DNA of 64,000 nucleotides. It comes from Euwallacea fornicatus (lineage: Eukaryota > Arthropoda > Insecta > Coleoptera > Curculionidae). Positions 38,301 through 50,200 of the stretch are shown here, piece after piece. The DNA lies in NCBI RefSeq assembly GCF_040115645.1, contig NC_089564.1, positions 1,488,001 to 1,552,000 on the forward strand. Direction: 5' to 3'. The notes under the pieces are model-generated. The model made no database searches. It saw only the letters and a program-made list of their open reading frames with translations, and had not been told where the DNA came from. Both the position numbers and the translations under genes were made by a program. Positions within the stretch are counted from its first letter, which is position 1. The number at the start of each line of letters is the position of its first letter.

Positions 38301-39461
38301 TATCTTTACTATGCAATATACAAAATACTACAAATACGGGGGAATGTATGGAGACCTTTTTAAGAGATATGGGATCGGTTGAATTCAGGAAAATATGCGC
38401 AATTTAATTCTCACTTGGAATTTGCTTTGAAATTGAAGAAGATCTGGATATTCCCAAGGAGAGCAATATCAAATGTTTCAAATTTTGTTTCTTCTCAAAA
38501 ACCTGTTTTTGTACTCTTGACAGGTAACAGTCAAATCTCAAACAATGTGTATTCATATTATGTATCTCACTTTATTGATCGTATTTATTACTATTGCCTT
38601 CATAAAGCTTGCTACCTCACCCTAGTCAAAAAAACCTATGCATTTACTGTTTCTAAACTGGATGAAAAATATAACTTTTGTTAGTTGATATAAGTGGCGC
38701 ACCATAAAAAAATTTAGGACGATAAAGAGGGCTCGAACTCTAAAAAATATAACCTTGTAAGAGTTTGAAGTTGGTTTTAGGAGCCAGTTGATATAAATTT
38801 ATGAGAAATTTGTATTCCAAATTCTAGACATCTCAACAATTGAAAAAACTGCAAAGGAAAAACAAAAATTTGAAAATTTAACACTATGTTCGTTAATATT
38901 TACAAAATAGTCTGGAATTCGTAGTAACTTACAATATTGCTAGAGTTGCATTCATTGAATGCCAACAAGAGCAGAATTCTTATAAACACCCTTATATCAA
39001 GTAATGCGGTAGATTTGTCAATACATTTGTAAATTTGATGTTTATATATCATTCATGTTAAAATAATTCTACTGGTGAAATTATTTTATAATAAAGTATC
39101 ATTAATAAATTTAAAAAACCTAAAATAGACGTTGAAATATCAGAGGCGCAAATTAGATAAATTATCTATTATTTGTTATCAGTGTCAAGTTTTTTATGGG
39201 GAGTGGTAAATTACTTAATCAGTACCATGTTTACGGTTCACTGCCTATTGCCAGGTGTCTCAAAATTATGGCCGTTATTATTGATTCAATAATTTGTTTT
39301 CATCTACAGCCTTATGTTTTTTTAACATTTGCAGTTCCAAATTCTACAGAAAAATCTCCTTTATCGGTAATCTACGAGATCTACTCTCAAGAGTTCCTTT
39401 GGAAGCCGCCGCGATTCCCGATAAAGTCAAGGCGTTTGACAGTTTACACTGCACCGCTTAA
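35307..39461 (+). CDS. BNIP2: BNIP2-family BCH-domain protein
   Basis: BCH-domain proteins (BNIP2, caytaxin, PRUNE2) are scaffolds for small GTPases, GAPs and kinesin cargo. Exons: 35307-35673, 35738-35902, 37298-37477, 37662-37920, 38079-38291, 39335-39461, giving 436 aa. Residues 1-237 are low-complexity and acidic (for example SDDSSLDSDSDGSLKSD), as in BNIP2. From residue 263 the BCH/CRAL-TRIO-like domain runs MVLPGGEHRTIDMRVIEPY, HGGY, VLFAACYLPDRSR, YVMDNLF, LRKNLSHLYIVHPTFWIKT, and finishes in the last exon with SKFYRKISFIGNLRDLL and AAIPDKVKAF. The start was chosen as the first in-frame ATG; an upstream exon is possible. The stop codon overlaps an AATAAA (39460-39465). A decayed second copy of the last exon lies in intron 5. 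Confidence 0.92.
38381..38490 (+). pseudogene. Decayed or alternative copy of the BNIP2-like terminal exon
   Basis: Within intron 5 the phase-matched frame reads EFRKICAI, a TAA at 38405-38407, then FSLGICFEIEEDLDIPKES. It resembles the real last exon (KFYRKISFI ... AAIPDK): the RKI block and the IP block are present, and their spacing differs by one residue. An ag at 38387-38388 (ttgaattcag) is acceptor-like and would join in phase, ending the protein after ...KPFIRKICAI. The match is short, so it could be chance. Confidence 0.35.
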
Positions 39462-39465
39462 TAAA
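39460..39465 (+). terminator. AATAAA overlapping the BNIP2-like stop codon
   Basis: The bases ttaataaagc contain the TAA stop (39459-39461) and a perfect AATAAA (39460-39465). If used, the 3'UTR would be about 15-30 nt. Other signals downstream may be used instead. Confidence 0.35.
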
Positions 39466-42400
39466 GCCCCATGTACTTAAAACGCCTAGAAGCCTCTCTA
39501 GAAACGCTTTATTCAATTCATTAAAAAAAAGTATTATTTACCGATGGAAGTACACGAATATGTGTAGGATCTAGGACTAGTTTTAGACAGATATGTTTTA
39601 ATAGCAAATAATTCTGCAATAAACCACTGTTTGCAGTTTCGGAGATCATGATATTATATTTTCGCAAACACGACTTTTATATTAACAGATTTTAGAAAGC
39701 AATATTTCTTTTTCTGTTATAAATGTTTTTTTTGGGTGATTATGAAGGTGTTTGTTAACTTTTACGTTTCAATTTACCTTAATTATAGTTTTCAATTTCA
39801 AGAAAATTCTATTAGAAATAAGGCAATTAGCTAATCTTTTCGTTTTCAGGTAAAGCCAATAAAATAAAAGCTAAGAGTACTTTAATCTATTTATCTTCGG
39901 CATTAATTTCTGAAATTTAAACTTTAATTGGGTGTTATTTTATAGCTGTACTAATGAAAAGAGATTTAAAAGGTAAGAATATTATTTTACGTATACTTTT
40001 TGAACTTACTCAAATTGCTTTTTCTCTACACCATTTAATTTTTATCCTGTTTAATCCATCTGTGAACAGTACCTGACTACGGTACAATGTTATACTTTTT
40101 AAGTTTTATTTTAATTATTAGTCTGGAGTATATATTTTTTATAGATTGGTGGAACTATATATATATTTCGTTTGTGTGAAGAGATATGTACGAAATGCGT
40201 CGCTTAATATCCGTACGCATCCGATTTCATTTTTCATCTCGTATTTTAGAAATAATGTTAAGATTTCACTGCATACCAATTAAATGAGTATTTTTATTCA
40301 CTGTAATAGTTTAATTTTTGGGTTACTACGCCAATTAATAATACAATCTTTGGCCCAACCTTTCACAGTACTACATGAGATACATAACTTAAGTAAATTT
40401 GAAAATAGATCTCTTGCGAAATTGCACTGCTTTTATAGACACTTGAAACACAACGAAATGCACTAGAAAATCATCTGAATTTTTACCTTATGCACTTAAG
40501 AAATATTATATAGTATGGAATCTCAATATCTTTTTGTTAACTGCCTGTGTTATTTATGAAGTTGTTCCCTCAGATTTCCAGAAAAATCCAAGAAAAACAG
40601 ACAATGGGAAAGTGCCCACTTACTAGTTTATGCAAAATTTAAGGGAATGGCTGAATATACGTATTCTTAATTTTTGATACGAAGGAGATTTTAATGTATT
40701 TATATGTTTTTTTTTGTTTATAAAAATATCAAAAAATAGTAGTAAAAGTAATGTTTATGGGTTTTGATGTATAAGAAACTGTTATAAAGTAGCAATTAAA
40801 GGTTATTATTTACATTTTATGAGTTTTTGTCCTAAAGCTTCGGGAAATGCTTATCTCAATTAATTTTGGAACTGCAATAAATTTTAAATGAATTTTGTAA
40901 CTTTTAATGCCTTTCTAAAATTTGAAAATCCTCGCCGATCGGAACGGTATTCGGTCTCTACCCTTAATCTGCACAATTACAGCTTATAGTTTAAGTTAAA
41001 ATGTCATCAATACCTATATTTTTTATTTCAAATTTTAAATGAAATTTAATTTAAATATTAATGAAATATCGAATATCTACAATAAGTGTATTGTGAATGA
41101 ACAAAACACTACCCTTATTCGGACTCAGGGTAGCAGAGCCGTTTTCGATTAACCAATTCTCCGTCTTAGGATTGAGCTTTCAGAGGGATACTCTCTTCTA
41201 CACCTAGTAAAAGAGTACTACTCACACTTGGCCTCAATATTGGAGGATAATTGTATAAGAGCTGCCTATTATTAGAAGTTACTTCTGTCATAACCGCAAC
41301 GTCTGATTCTGCCCCCCAAAAACCAAATAGGTCATGATGTTTTCTTGGTACCAGAAAATTAAAAACGTATTTGGTAATGCATCAAGTTTTTATACTTCTG
41401 ATGACATTATGAAGTGTAAATGCATAGTTTTTCATACATTGACAGGCAAATAATATTATGATTTGCTGACAGACTTATCACAGCTCTTAAAGAGGTTACT
41501 AAGACATAAAAAAAGATAGGAAAATTTACGGGAATTAGACGAAAGTGTTAGAATTTTCAGTTATTGAGTTGCACATTAAACATCAGATGAAGAAAAAAGT
41601 GCGAAGTCACACATATTTTTTGAAAACTCGGCGCAATGAGATCTTAAAATAAATATGCACTTGCTCAAAAGGAACCCCAACGAAAAATCCGTTTTACTTG
41701 AGCAAATCAATATATTAAAAAATGATATAAGTAATCTAACTCCAAAAAATTGTATAATGATAATAATAATAATATAATAATAGTAAGGCATGTACAACAA
41801 TCCTAAGGAATTGTTGTAAATTAAATTTTTAACAAAAAAGGTGAATATTGCGTAGTAGATATTAAAAAGATTAGATAGATAAGTCTCAATTTCAAACCTA
41901 ATAAAAAAAATAGTGGTGATTACAAAAACGGTACGAAGTTGTTAGTAAATATTAATTTTTCATTAACACATTTTTAAGGGAACAGCGCAGGTTCTAAATC
42001 AGACAAAATATTAAGATAAAAAACCATATGTATGAGGTAAATCATCACAATAATTCATTACAAAGAAATACTTAAATTACAATGAAAAATAGGTATATGG
42101 ACAAGTGTACCTAATTAAGTGCTATTAATACTTTGAGGGAAAAATAATTTAATAATAATAAATATGAAAATATGTCTATCTCGCAAAGGGTGATGGGGAA
42201 TTAAAGTATTAGAAGTATATTTGCGGCCAATTCATATGTGAGGCATATTTGATAATAATCAATTGATTAATTAACGTCTGACTCTTAGGGTTCACCACCT
42301 ATTAACAGTTTTTTTAATGATCACCTGTTATTTATTGGGACTTCAAAAAATATACTATTTAGATGCCAGCCCACATGGCATATCATATTTTTATACACAT

Positions 42401-43194
42401 TACTATGATTAATAGTATAACAAAATTCATTTTCACTGATTATGTATTATCTACTCGAAGATTATTTTTGTCGATCTTGATTAAATTGAAATTTAACATA
42501 TAATAAAAAAACTACCCGGAATAATACAATGGTCATTGTTTACCATGCAATGTTCAGGTCTTTATTACCAGATTCATACAATATTGAAAAGGGAAAGTAA
42601 TTAAGCTGAAATTATATAAAAACATAGTAGTGCTAAGTCGACCAAATTTAATAATATAAATATAAAGCAATTTAATAAGTACGTTTTTACGCATTTATTG
42701 TGCATCTTGTTACAAATAAATGAGATAATTTGGTTCTGTTTTATTTAAATACATTCCTGAATTTATTTTTGCGTCACTTTTGTAATAATTATCCAATTTG
42801 TGTTATTAACACATACATTTAAATATTTAATTGAAGTTAGGGATATCGACCAGGAAAATCGGGAAGCGTAAAGGGCAGCATCGTCGTACTTTTAAAATTT
42901 CAAAGTCAGTAATGCCATTATTACATATGTATGTAGTTTAATAGAAAATATCAAAATACTCCTAAACTTTAATTATTGAAGTATTAAAATAGAATACGTT
43001 TCTCCAGATAAACTATTGAAAATTAAAAAAAGCGAATTAAATGAAAATAACACGAGACCATTTTTCATTAGGCTACGGAAATTAGTAATTCGTTTCAGTT
43101 TTTCTAATGTATAATCAGAAAGATGGAAAATAAAAATTAATTTGTAAAAGCACATTCGGACCTAACAAAAACTACAGCCGAGCTTTTACCTAAA

Positions 43195-43216
43195 TATACA
43201 TATATATATATATATA
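43195..43216. repeat. (AT)n microsatellite
   Basis: A run of alternating t and a, interrupted once by ac near its left end. Confidence 0.8.
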
Positions 43217-43879
43217 AAACAAGATTTCATAAGCCAGTAATTGCAATAACAAAGCATAAAATAATATGTATTTATTAAATATAATAAAGTTTTTTTATAT
43301 ATTTTTGAATGTAACAGCTTACTAACGATTTGAACTCAGTACTTGTCAGCGCAATCATTATTTAAATTAGCCGCAACTCAAAAACAGCATCGGACGTTGT
43401 GAGGTAAGAGTGCCTTCCAAATCAAATGATGTCGATACTGAATGACCTAATATTTACTACATGAAATGAAGAACTCAGTCCCAGCATTTTGGAACATCGA
43501 GTGTACTTTCAATTATGGCTTAAAATTCGTTGATTACGTTTTACTTTTATTAGGCAACTTAAAATCAATTAAGTATTTTTGTTCAGTAAAGTAAAAGATG
43601 TGCGTATTCCAAACAAGACTCGCAGTTTTAAACAATCCGAGGGGTCAATAAACACGTTCGGTAAATCTAACAATTGTGCGACAGTTCTGTGTAACTATTG
43701 AAAGTTCGCAGCAAAAATTAAGTTAGCTCCCACTATAATGTACTTAAGATAATTCGTACCATTCGGAAGAAAAAGTAACGATAAAATTGTTCAACTATCG
43801 ACTCTGCTGAACCTGATCAATTTCTTCACAATTAGACTAATTTCTAATCTCACTCATTTGTCAAATTCGGACACTATTA

Positions 43880-44198
43880 TACAGGGTGTTGCGAAAAAAG
43901 AGGCCATGCCACTAGCCACAGATTCTTTGAGTATAAAGAAATCTAATGGTAGCTTAGAGTTTTTCTTAACTTAACGCATTTTAAAGCTTCGAGAAATAGG
44001 AATCCAATTTACTACGTTCAGATTTCTTGACACTCAACTTCCTTTGAAGTGAAATCTCTTAAGACACCCAGTCTGGTTAGCCGGTGACCGGGTTATTGGA
44101 GATTTATCCCAGGCCTTCTACCCCCCTTCACAATTACCTTGGGAGCGCTCAAAGAATCTGTTGTTCGTGGATTGGCATCCTTTTTTGGACACCCTATA
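43880..44198. mobile_element. ~319-bp MITE with ~50-bp terminal inverted repeats
   Basis: The left end tacagggtgttgcgaaaaaa and the right end, read inverted, tatagggtgtccaaaaaa match. The arms run on through gcc and an agattctttgag block to about 43931 and back to about 44149. The loop is about 215 bp with no open frame. It resembles the widespread acagggtgt-ended non-autonomous DNA elements of insects. No clear target-site duplication was found. Confidence 0.7.
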
Positions 44199-44466
44199 GA
44201 TTTACTAAAAAGAAAATGTTTTAACTCCCATGACATACAGGTATTTACCTCGAATATAAATAGTGTGTATGTAGGTATCTATTAAATTCGAAAGTACTCG
44301 TAATATGATACTGAAGTGTTCGGTTTCAACAGTGAAAATATTTCACGTTGATGTTAGTGCAACAGCGTCATGTTCAGTAAATGTAGAAACCATCCAATTA
44401 TCTCGTAGATACCGGATTCCTCAGTGTTTGCCTGAATCAACGCGTAAGTTTCTGTGTGCCAGTAAA

Positions 44467-44528
44467 CTGGCGCCAATAATACTTACCAATAAATATGCTA
44501 AAAGTCATTGAATGCATTGGCGCCAGTA
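44467..44528. repeat. 12-bp perfect inverted repeat
   Basis: actggcgccaat and attggcgccagt flank a 38-nt loop; each arm contains ggcgcc. It stands out because it is GC-rich in AT-rich surroundings. Function unknown. Confidence 0.5.
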
Positions 44529-44832
44529 ACTAGATTGACTGGTGATAATAAACCATGCATGTATAAACTTTGCTTATTCTTACCGAATATGCAGCACAGG
44601 TATCACTAAGTTAAGTACATTTTTTTGGTAATAAATCAGGTAATCCTAAAAACACAACACACCTGGTTTTTGTACATTGCAATGAAGCTTCAACCCAACG
44701 AACCAACTCGTAACAATAGTTAATTTGGCAAAGTTACTAAACTACTCAATTGCTTCACATTTCAAATTTATTTGTGGCATGAATTGTAGTAATACCGTGA
44801 GGTTTTAGGAGTTTGAATTTACTAGTTTATGG

Positions 44833-45004
44833 GCAGCCAGTCTGTTCTTCGATCTACCTAAGGCTTTCGATTCAGTTATTCATAAGGGGTTGTTACAAAA
44901 ATTCGACTGTTATTCAGAACTAGTACTCGATCTTATTTACGTTCAATTAGGGAACAATACACCAAGTTTAGATCACCAGATGGAAAAAAAACTATAGGAA
45001 AGTA
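44833..45004 (+). pseudogene. Reverse-transcriptase fragment of a non-LTR retrotransposon, frameshifted
   Basis: The frame from 44833 reads LFFDLPKAFDSVIHKGLL, matching the RT block of the form DLSKAFDTVNH..LL. After a frameshift near 44925 it continues SYLRSIREQYTKF, the following RT block (SYL..R.Q.V.F type), then a TAG. No catalytic DD motif or flanking domains remain. A dead, 5'- and 3'-truncated copy. Confidence 0.65.
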
Positions 45005-45372
45005 GATGCAACGAGAAATAACTACCACTAATTTGTATAACACAAAAATACTCTGATATATTTTAAATTTCAATTTCTGTCAAGATATCCATAGCAGGCA
45101 GAGTCTTGAGATAATTGAACTTTTCCACACTTTCATAACATGATGTTTACAACAGAGATGGAACTATTTAAAGTGATTGAACATTTCTATACCTCTACTT
45201 CATGTTTCCCTATAAATAAAAGCCTGTAGGTAAGATAAAACTATTAGCAAAAAATTTAGAGCAAAGCCTCACATTACTTACTGAATTTTAAATAACGTCC
45301 AAAATGTTCTGTACAAATATACATATTTTTAAGTAAAAATAATGCCTTTTGAAGCTCAAAATACAACAAATA

Positions 45373-47281
45373 TTAATCATTATGAATTATAGTATTTTTA
45401 TTTTTAAACTTTCTCCTAATGTACGGTACTCTATCTAATATAGATAACAAAATATTTCCGGGCAACCTTTGATGTCTTAATATAAGATCTTCAATGGAGG
45501 TTGCCACCTACAAGGAAAAACAAATATTTATTTTTATTTTTCATCAGTCACATTATGCACACCTATAGGAAAAACATTTCAAGTCTGTAATTGAAACTTC
45601 CAAATTAATTTTGCAAAACTCGGGATGAAAGCTTCGAAGGTAGGAATCAAATCAAATGAAGGAAAATATAACTTACTTACCTTTTGCTGTAATATTTCCG
45701 GTGTAATACCGGGTTCATAAAAAATAGGTCGCCCAATATGGGTAATCATTTTAACGGGAAAGCCCCCATAAAGGGGGGCACACGGAAACTTCGTCCATGA
45801 ATAAAGTTTTAAAAATATCTTTCTGCCGAAGTGGACTGTTCTGAAAGCTTCCCGTAAATTTTCAGTGAAGACTGGTATAACTGGCTAAAACAAGAAAACT
45901 CTCCTTCGCTTATGAAAAGGAAATGCATAAAATGCAATACGCACCACTTTGGAATCAATAGCTGCCTTGGCAAAACCTAAACGCCTCTTCCACATTAAAC
46001 TATAGTTTATGCTAAATTGGGCCTCATATACACCCCCGGGAGCTATTGCTAAATAATTTCCTTCTTTTAATAACCTTGAGCAGGTCTGTACTGTGCCTGG
46101 TATTACTTTCATGCAATCGGCAAGTATACTGAACCCTAACGAGATGTACAGAATTCATTAATAATATGGAGTTGTTCGATAATAATTAATTAAACCAAGA
46201 GTATTTGTCTTAAAATTACCTGGAATTTTGAATAAAAAATGATCGGCAACTGTATGAACTATTCGATTTCGCGTGAGACATATTTTCGCTAAGAAATAAT
46301 AGATATCAATAGGAATTGCGCCATGGTAGTAAATAATTAAAGCTGGTCCATTAATAGGTAAATTCTCGATGCCTTCCAATTCGTAGCCTGTAATAAAAAC
46401 CAAGAATAACCATTTTTCCACCGTAATTAAGACCAGTACAAAAATGCAATGTAATAATAAATAATAAAATATAGAATAGAAATAAGTCATACGTACGTTT
46501 GGACTGATATAGATAATAATTAATGTAGTAACGCTGAGCAGTATATTTTATGGCATAATTTTTACCAATTGGATGACTCATGAATCATTGGTTGGTACTA
46601 AAATGGGCTTGTTTCACTTTTATTTAGTTTTGGAACAATACAAATAAAATCGAGACAAAGCTCAAATTTCTCGTTTTTATTTTGACCGGCGGACTATTAT
46701 TTATCTACGTTTTTCATCCCTAGGACAATATTATAATAATCATTAATGCAATTATGGTATTTTAACTGAACATGTGACAACTCGGTCTTTAAACTTAAAA
46801 TAATTAAATATTGAATATTTTGGAATTTCTTTATGTGTTTTGGAACAATCATTAACAAAATCATCATTTAAATATGTATTAAAGATCTTCAATTTTAAAT
46901 AATTTATTTTTAATGAAACAACCTATCGGCTAAAGACATTACCTCTACTTTTGTTATTTTATTTTACTTTTCTGTGGTTGATATTACTGAATGTATAAAA
47001 GAACTAGTTGATATAATATTATCTTCACTACCTATGTGACTTACCATGCCATATCCATCCATGAGCATCCCAAATAACAGACACAAATTTCCTAGCTGCG
47101 TCCCATTTATCTCCGGTAATTAATGCACTTCTCAAATGTCCCCAGTGTAATTTATAAATGTACAAGGTTAATGCACTTAGGTATAATAATAAACCTATTA
47201 CAGCAGGTAGAAGGAATGTAACAAGTAATGGGGTTAAACACCAGGTTAGCCATAGTGAATAGTCAATATCCACATAATCAA
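45373..47281 (-). CDS. TMEM68: TMEM68-type glycerolipid acyltransferase (first exon not located)
   Basis: An ER membrane acyltransferase of the LPLAT/DGAT2-like group; TMEM68 makes alkyl-diacylglycerol and triacylglycerol. Exons on the plus strand: 45373-45507, 45681-45884, 45945-46135, 46220-46387, 47045-47281. All join in phase and encode about 310 aa ending YIRRKFKNKNTIIHND. The most upstream exon starts after an acceptor (attatttttag) in the middle of a codon, so at least one more 5' exon with the ATG lies beyond 47281. Two hydrophobic stretches (CLTPLLVTFLLP and GLLLYLSALTLYIY) are the membrane hairpin. The catalytic block reads YYHGAIPID, and the second block APGGVYEA follows. CAPLYGGFPVK and HQRLPGNI are further family matches. 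Confidence 0.92.
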
Positions 47282-50200
47282 CTAAAAATAATGAAGTGTT
47301 AAAGTTGGTGATTTATTCCTCACTCTACTTATGGTTTAATTTGTAAAATAAGCTCACATTTTTTAAAGTCTGTGATAAGCATTGTGTTATGGATACCAAC
47401 AATTTGAACTAAATTAAAGCAGATATTACTAAATATTTATCAATAATTTATTCTTATTAGGTAAATTGCATGTTGGAAAATAATGTATTATTAAATTTGT
47501 AAAACGAATCAGAGTAGTTATTTTGCTATGTCATAGATATGTATACAGTGTGTAAAAAACTTGATTCATTGCTGTCTTTGCAATCATAAGAGACGAAAAA
47601 TTGTTAAATTGGAGCAAAATTGCTCATTGATAAACTGTGCGAAAAATGTATTAAAAAAAAGAGTACTTCCTCATTGAATCGTTCATCATGCGACTCAGTG
47701 TCTACTCTGTAATTATTGCAACTACGCTATATAAATATAAACTGGACGATTAATGCCACTTACCGCACGATTATGGATAAAAAATAAAAATCAAATTTGA
47801 TTTTTTCAGGTTTCGTCAAAAGTGACGATCAAAATCTTTTAAAATTTATTTATAACAAATTATTCAATATTAAAGTGCACAACTTTATTTTAATTTAACA
47901 TTATAGTTTTTGCAGATCTATTGTTACAAAAATAATAATGTTAATGCCTTGAATTCAAATTACTCTTTACGTCTTGTTATTAATAATGCTGTATGAGTGT
48001 GGATCACGGAGTATGTTAAGTACTATTACATAGATACATGATTAAAATATTAAGCAAAAAATTAGATTTGGGTTTGAAATACGGTTTAATGCTAACATAT
48101 GAAAAAAAGCAGATAAAAAACATACAAAGGACTGTAATTGAACTTGCTTTATCAGTGCCATTTCTTTAACTAAATTTTAATAATAAAGTTTAAAATTAAG
48201 TTTATCTTTTAAAATTTTTTAGAACTATTAAAGTAATTATAAAAACCAAAACTAATTTTTTGCTAAGTCGTTTCATTTATCTACTTTATTTTGGGGCCAT
48301 TCATACTCAATTCTATTCTCTATCTGTAATTTTGTGTTTGTGTACTGTGCAGTCCATATTTTGGGATACTAGTATTGCTTTTTTTCATGTTTCTGGAATT
48401 GTGTGATTTATAGTATAATTATGCAGTTGGTTTAGTATCTGTTTGTAACTTTCTATAGTTAAGATTTTTGAATTTTACTTTCTATTTCATCTCTCCTCAG
48501 TGCTGTGGCTTTGATATGAGCTAGTGTTTCATGATATTTTGTAATTATAATTAGTTTGTATGCATGGTATAATGGTCAGTTGAAATAGTTGTCATGTTAG
48601 TGTTTCATCAAATTTGAGTTATGTTTACCTAATTTAGGATTTGTCAATGTGCTGAAGACTCTTTAAAAGTGTCCAACAAATAGTTCAGCTTTAGCTTTAG
48701 CATTATTAATAATACCAATGATAGTTGTTTTTCTCTATCATGACAGATTTTTAATTTTTCTCAGTATGGTTATCTTTTGTCTTATTAAATTTCTTAGCAT
48801 GTTTTTAGAAGCATGATATGAAATCATGTTTCCTATTGATAATAATATATCAATATCCTTATGTCTCCATTGATGTTGAGTTTTTTTTATGGATATGTAA
48901 TGTCTATAAAATTCCATTTTATGTAGTCTCAATGTAAGTTTTGGCAAAGTATATTGGTAAAAGTCATTTGTCAGTGTCTGCATGTAGATATGTTCATGTA
49001 TGCTTTATTTAGAAGAGTTTTGTAGGAGCTTGTAACTGATCATTTTTAAATGTCAAAAGAGTTCTCACAATATTTTTAGGAAGTTTAAACCAGATTTATA
49101 ACAATTTTGGTTATATTGAGCTGAAATCATAAATTTTTGGACTTGCATGCCAAAATTACAAAATTTTTTGGAATTTTTACCTAGATTTACATGAGAGTAT
49201 GAATTTTCAGCCATCAGAAATGCCAGCTGCAGTTATATTTTCTACTTCAAATTCATTGTACTTACTTCTTAATAAATGCTAAAAATTCCAAAGACAAACT
49301 GCTACCTCTGCTCAATAGGGCCAGTCTTTGTCTATGGAATATTTTAATGATTTATTTATTTTCACCAGCCACTTCTGGTTTTTGTCCATATTTAAAGATT
49401 TGTGTGTTCTCACTTTTAACAAAACATTATGGTAACTCTGCTCAACATTACTCGTAGTATTACTTACTCGTATTGTCTTTTATAAATTGTAATATCTGAC
49501 CAATGTTAACCATGGTAATTACAGCTTGTAGTAGAACCTGAAGACTTCAATATGTGTTTTATTTTCTATCCAGCGAACATCTGAACCTAAACTCATATCC
49601 ACTGTTAGAATTATCAAATCAAATTATTGATTATAAATTAAGGTCATATTTTACATACCTAGTTTGCAAACCGAATATATTTAAATAATAATTGTTTTGA
49701 CACTTAAGTAGCAACTGGGATAATTGGGTACTTATTGCTGCTTTAACCATAAGAACAGGAATACAAATTCTTCCTACTTTTCATTGCCTCTGTAATTAAT
49801 TTGTTACTTTTGTCATACAGGATGGAAACTTTGGGGTCGCATTTGGAGATGAAACACACTCAATTTCATTTACAATTAATGCAGAAAATTCTTAAACGTA
49901 AATTAGTATTAAGAAACTTTGGTATATTTTGGTGTTGTTTTTGTTTGGGTGGCATGTAAACGTCATTTGCCGCGAACTTGTCAAACAACAACTGATTGTC
50001 GATGTATATCGAAATTTGAAATTGTCATTTTCTGAGCCATTAGAACTGAGCTACTTATCGATTGGGAGTGACTCAATTTCGATAAAAAAAGCTCTCGTTT
50101 CATGTTAAAGCGACGAGGTATTGCTTTAATTCATTTGGTTTTTTATTAATCGTTTTTAGTGGTTAACACTACTAAGTTTCTAAACTTTTCCGCAAATCTT

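Larger units (their letters stand above)
39462..45372. other. Gene-poor intergenic region
   Basis: Nearly 6 kb of AT-rich sequence between the convergent BNIP2-like and TMEM68 genes. It holds an (AT)n tract, one MITE, a 12-bp inverted repeat and a reverse-transcriptase fragment, each listed separately. No other coding signal was recognised. Confidence 0.6.

Noticed and set aside
38379..38684. A 101-codon open frame in the BNIP2-like intron 5
   Set aside because: No domain is present, and it runs out of frame over the decayed exon; treated as chance.
39196..39480. A 94-codon open frame beginning ATGGGGAGTGG
   Set aside because: It is in the wrong frame over the true BNIP2-like terminal exon (39335-39461), whose phase-matched frame encodes the BCH C-terminus.
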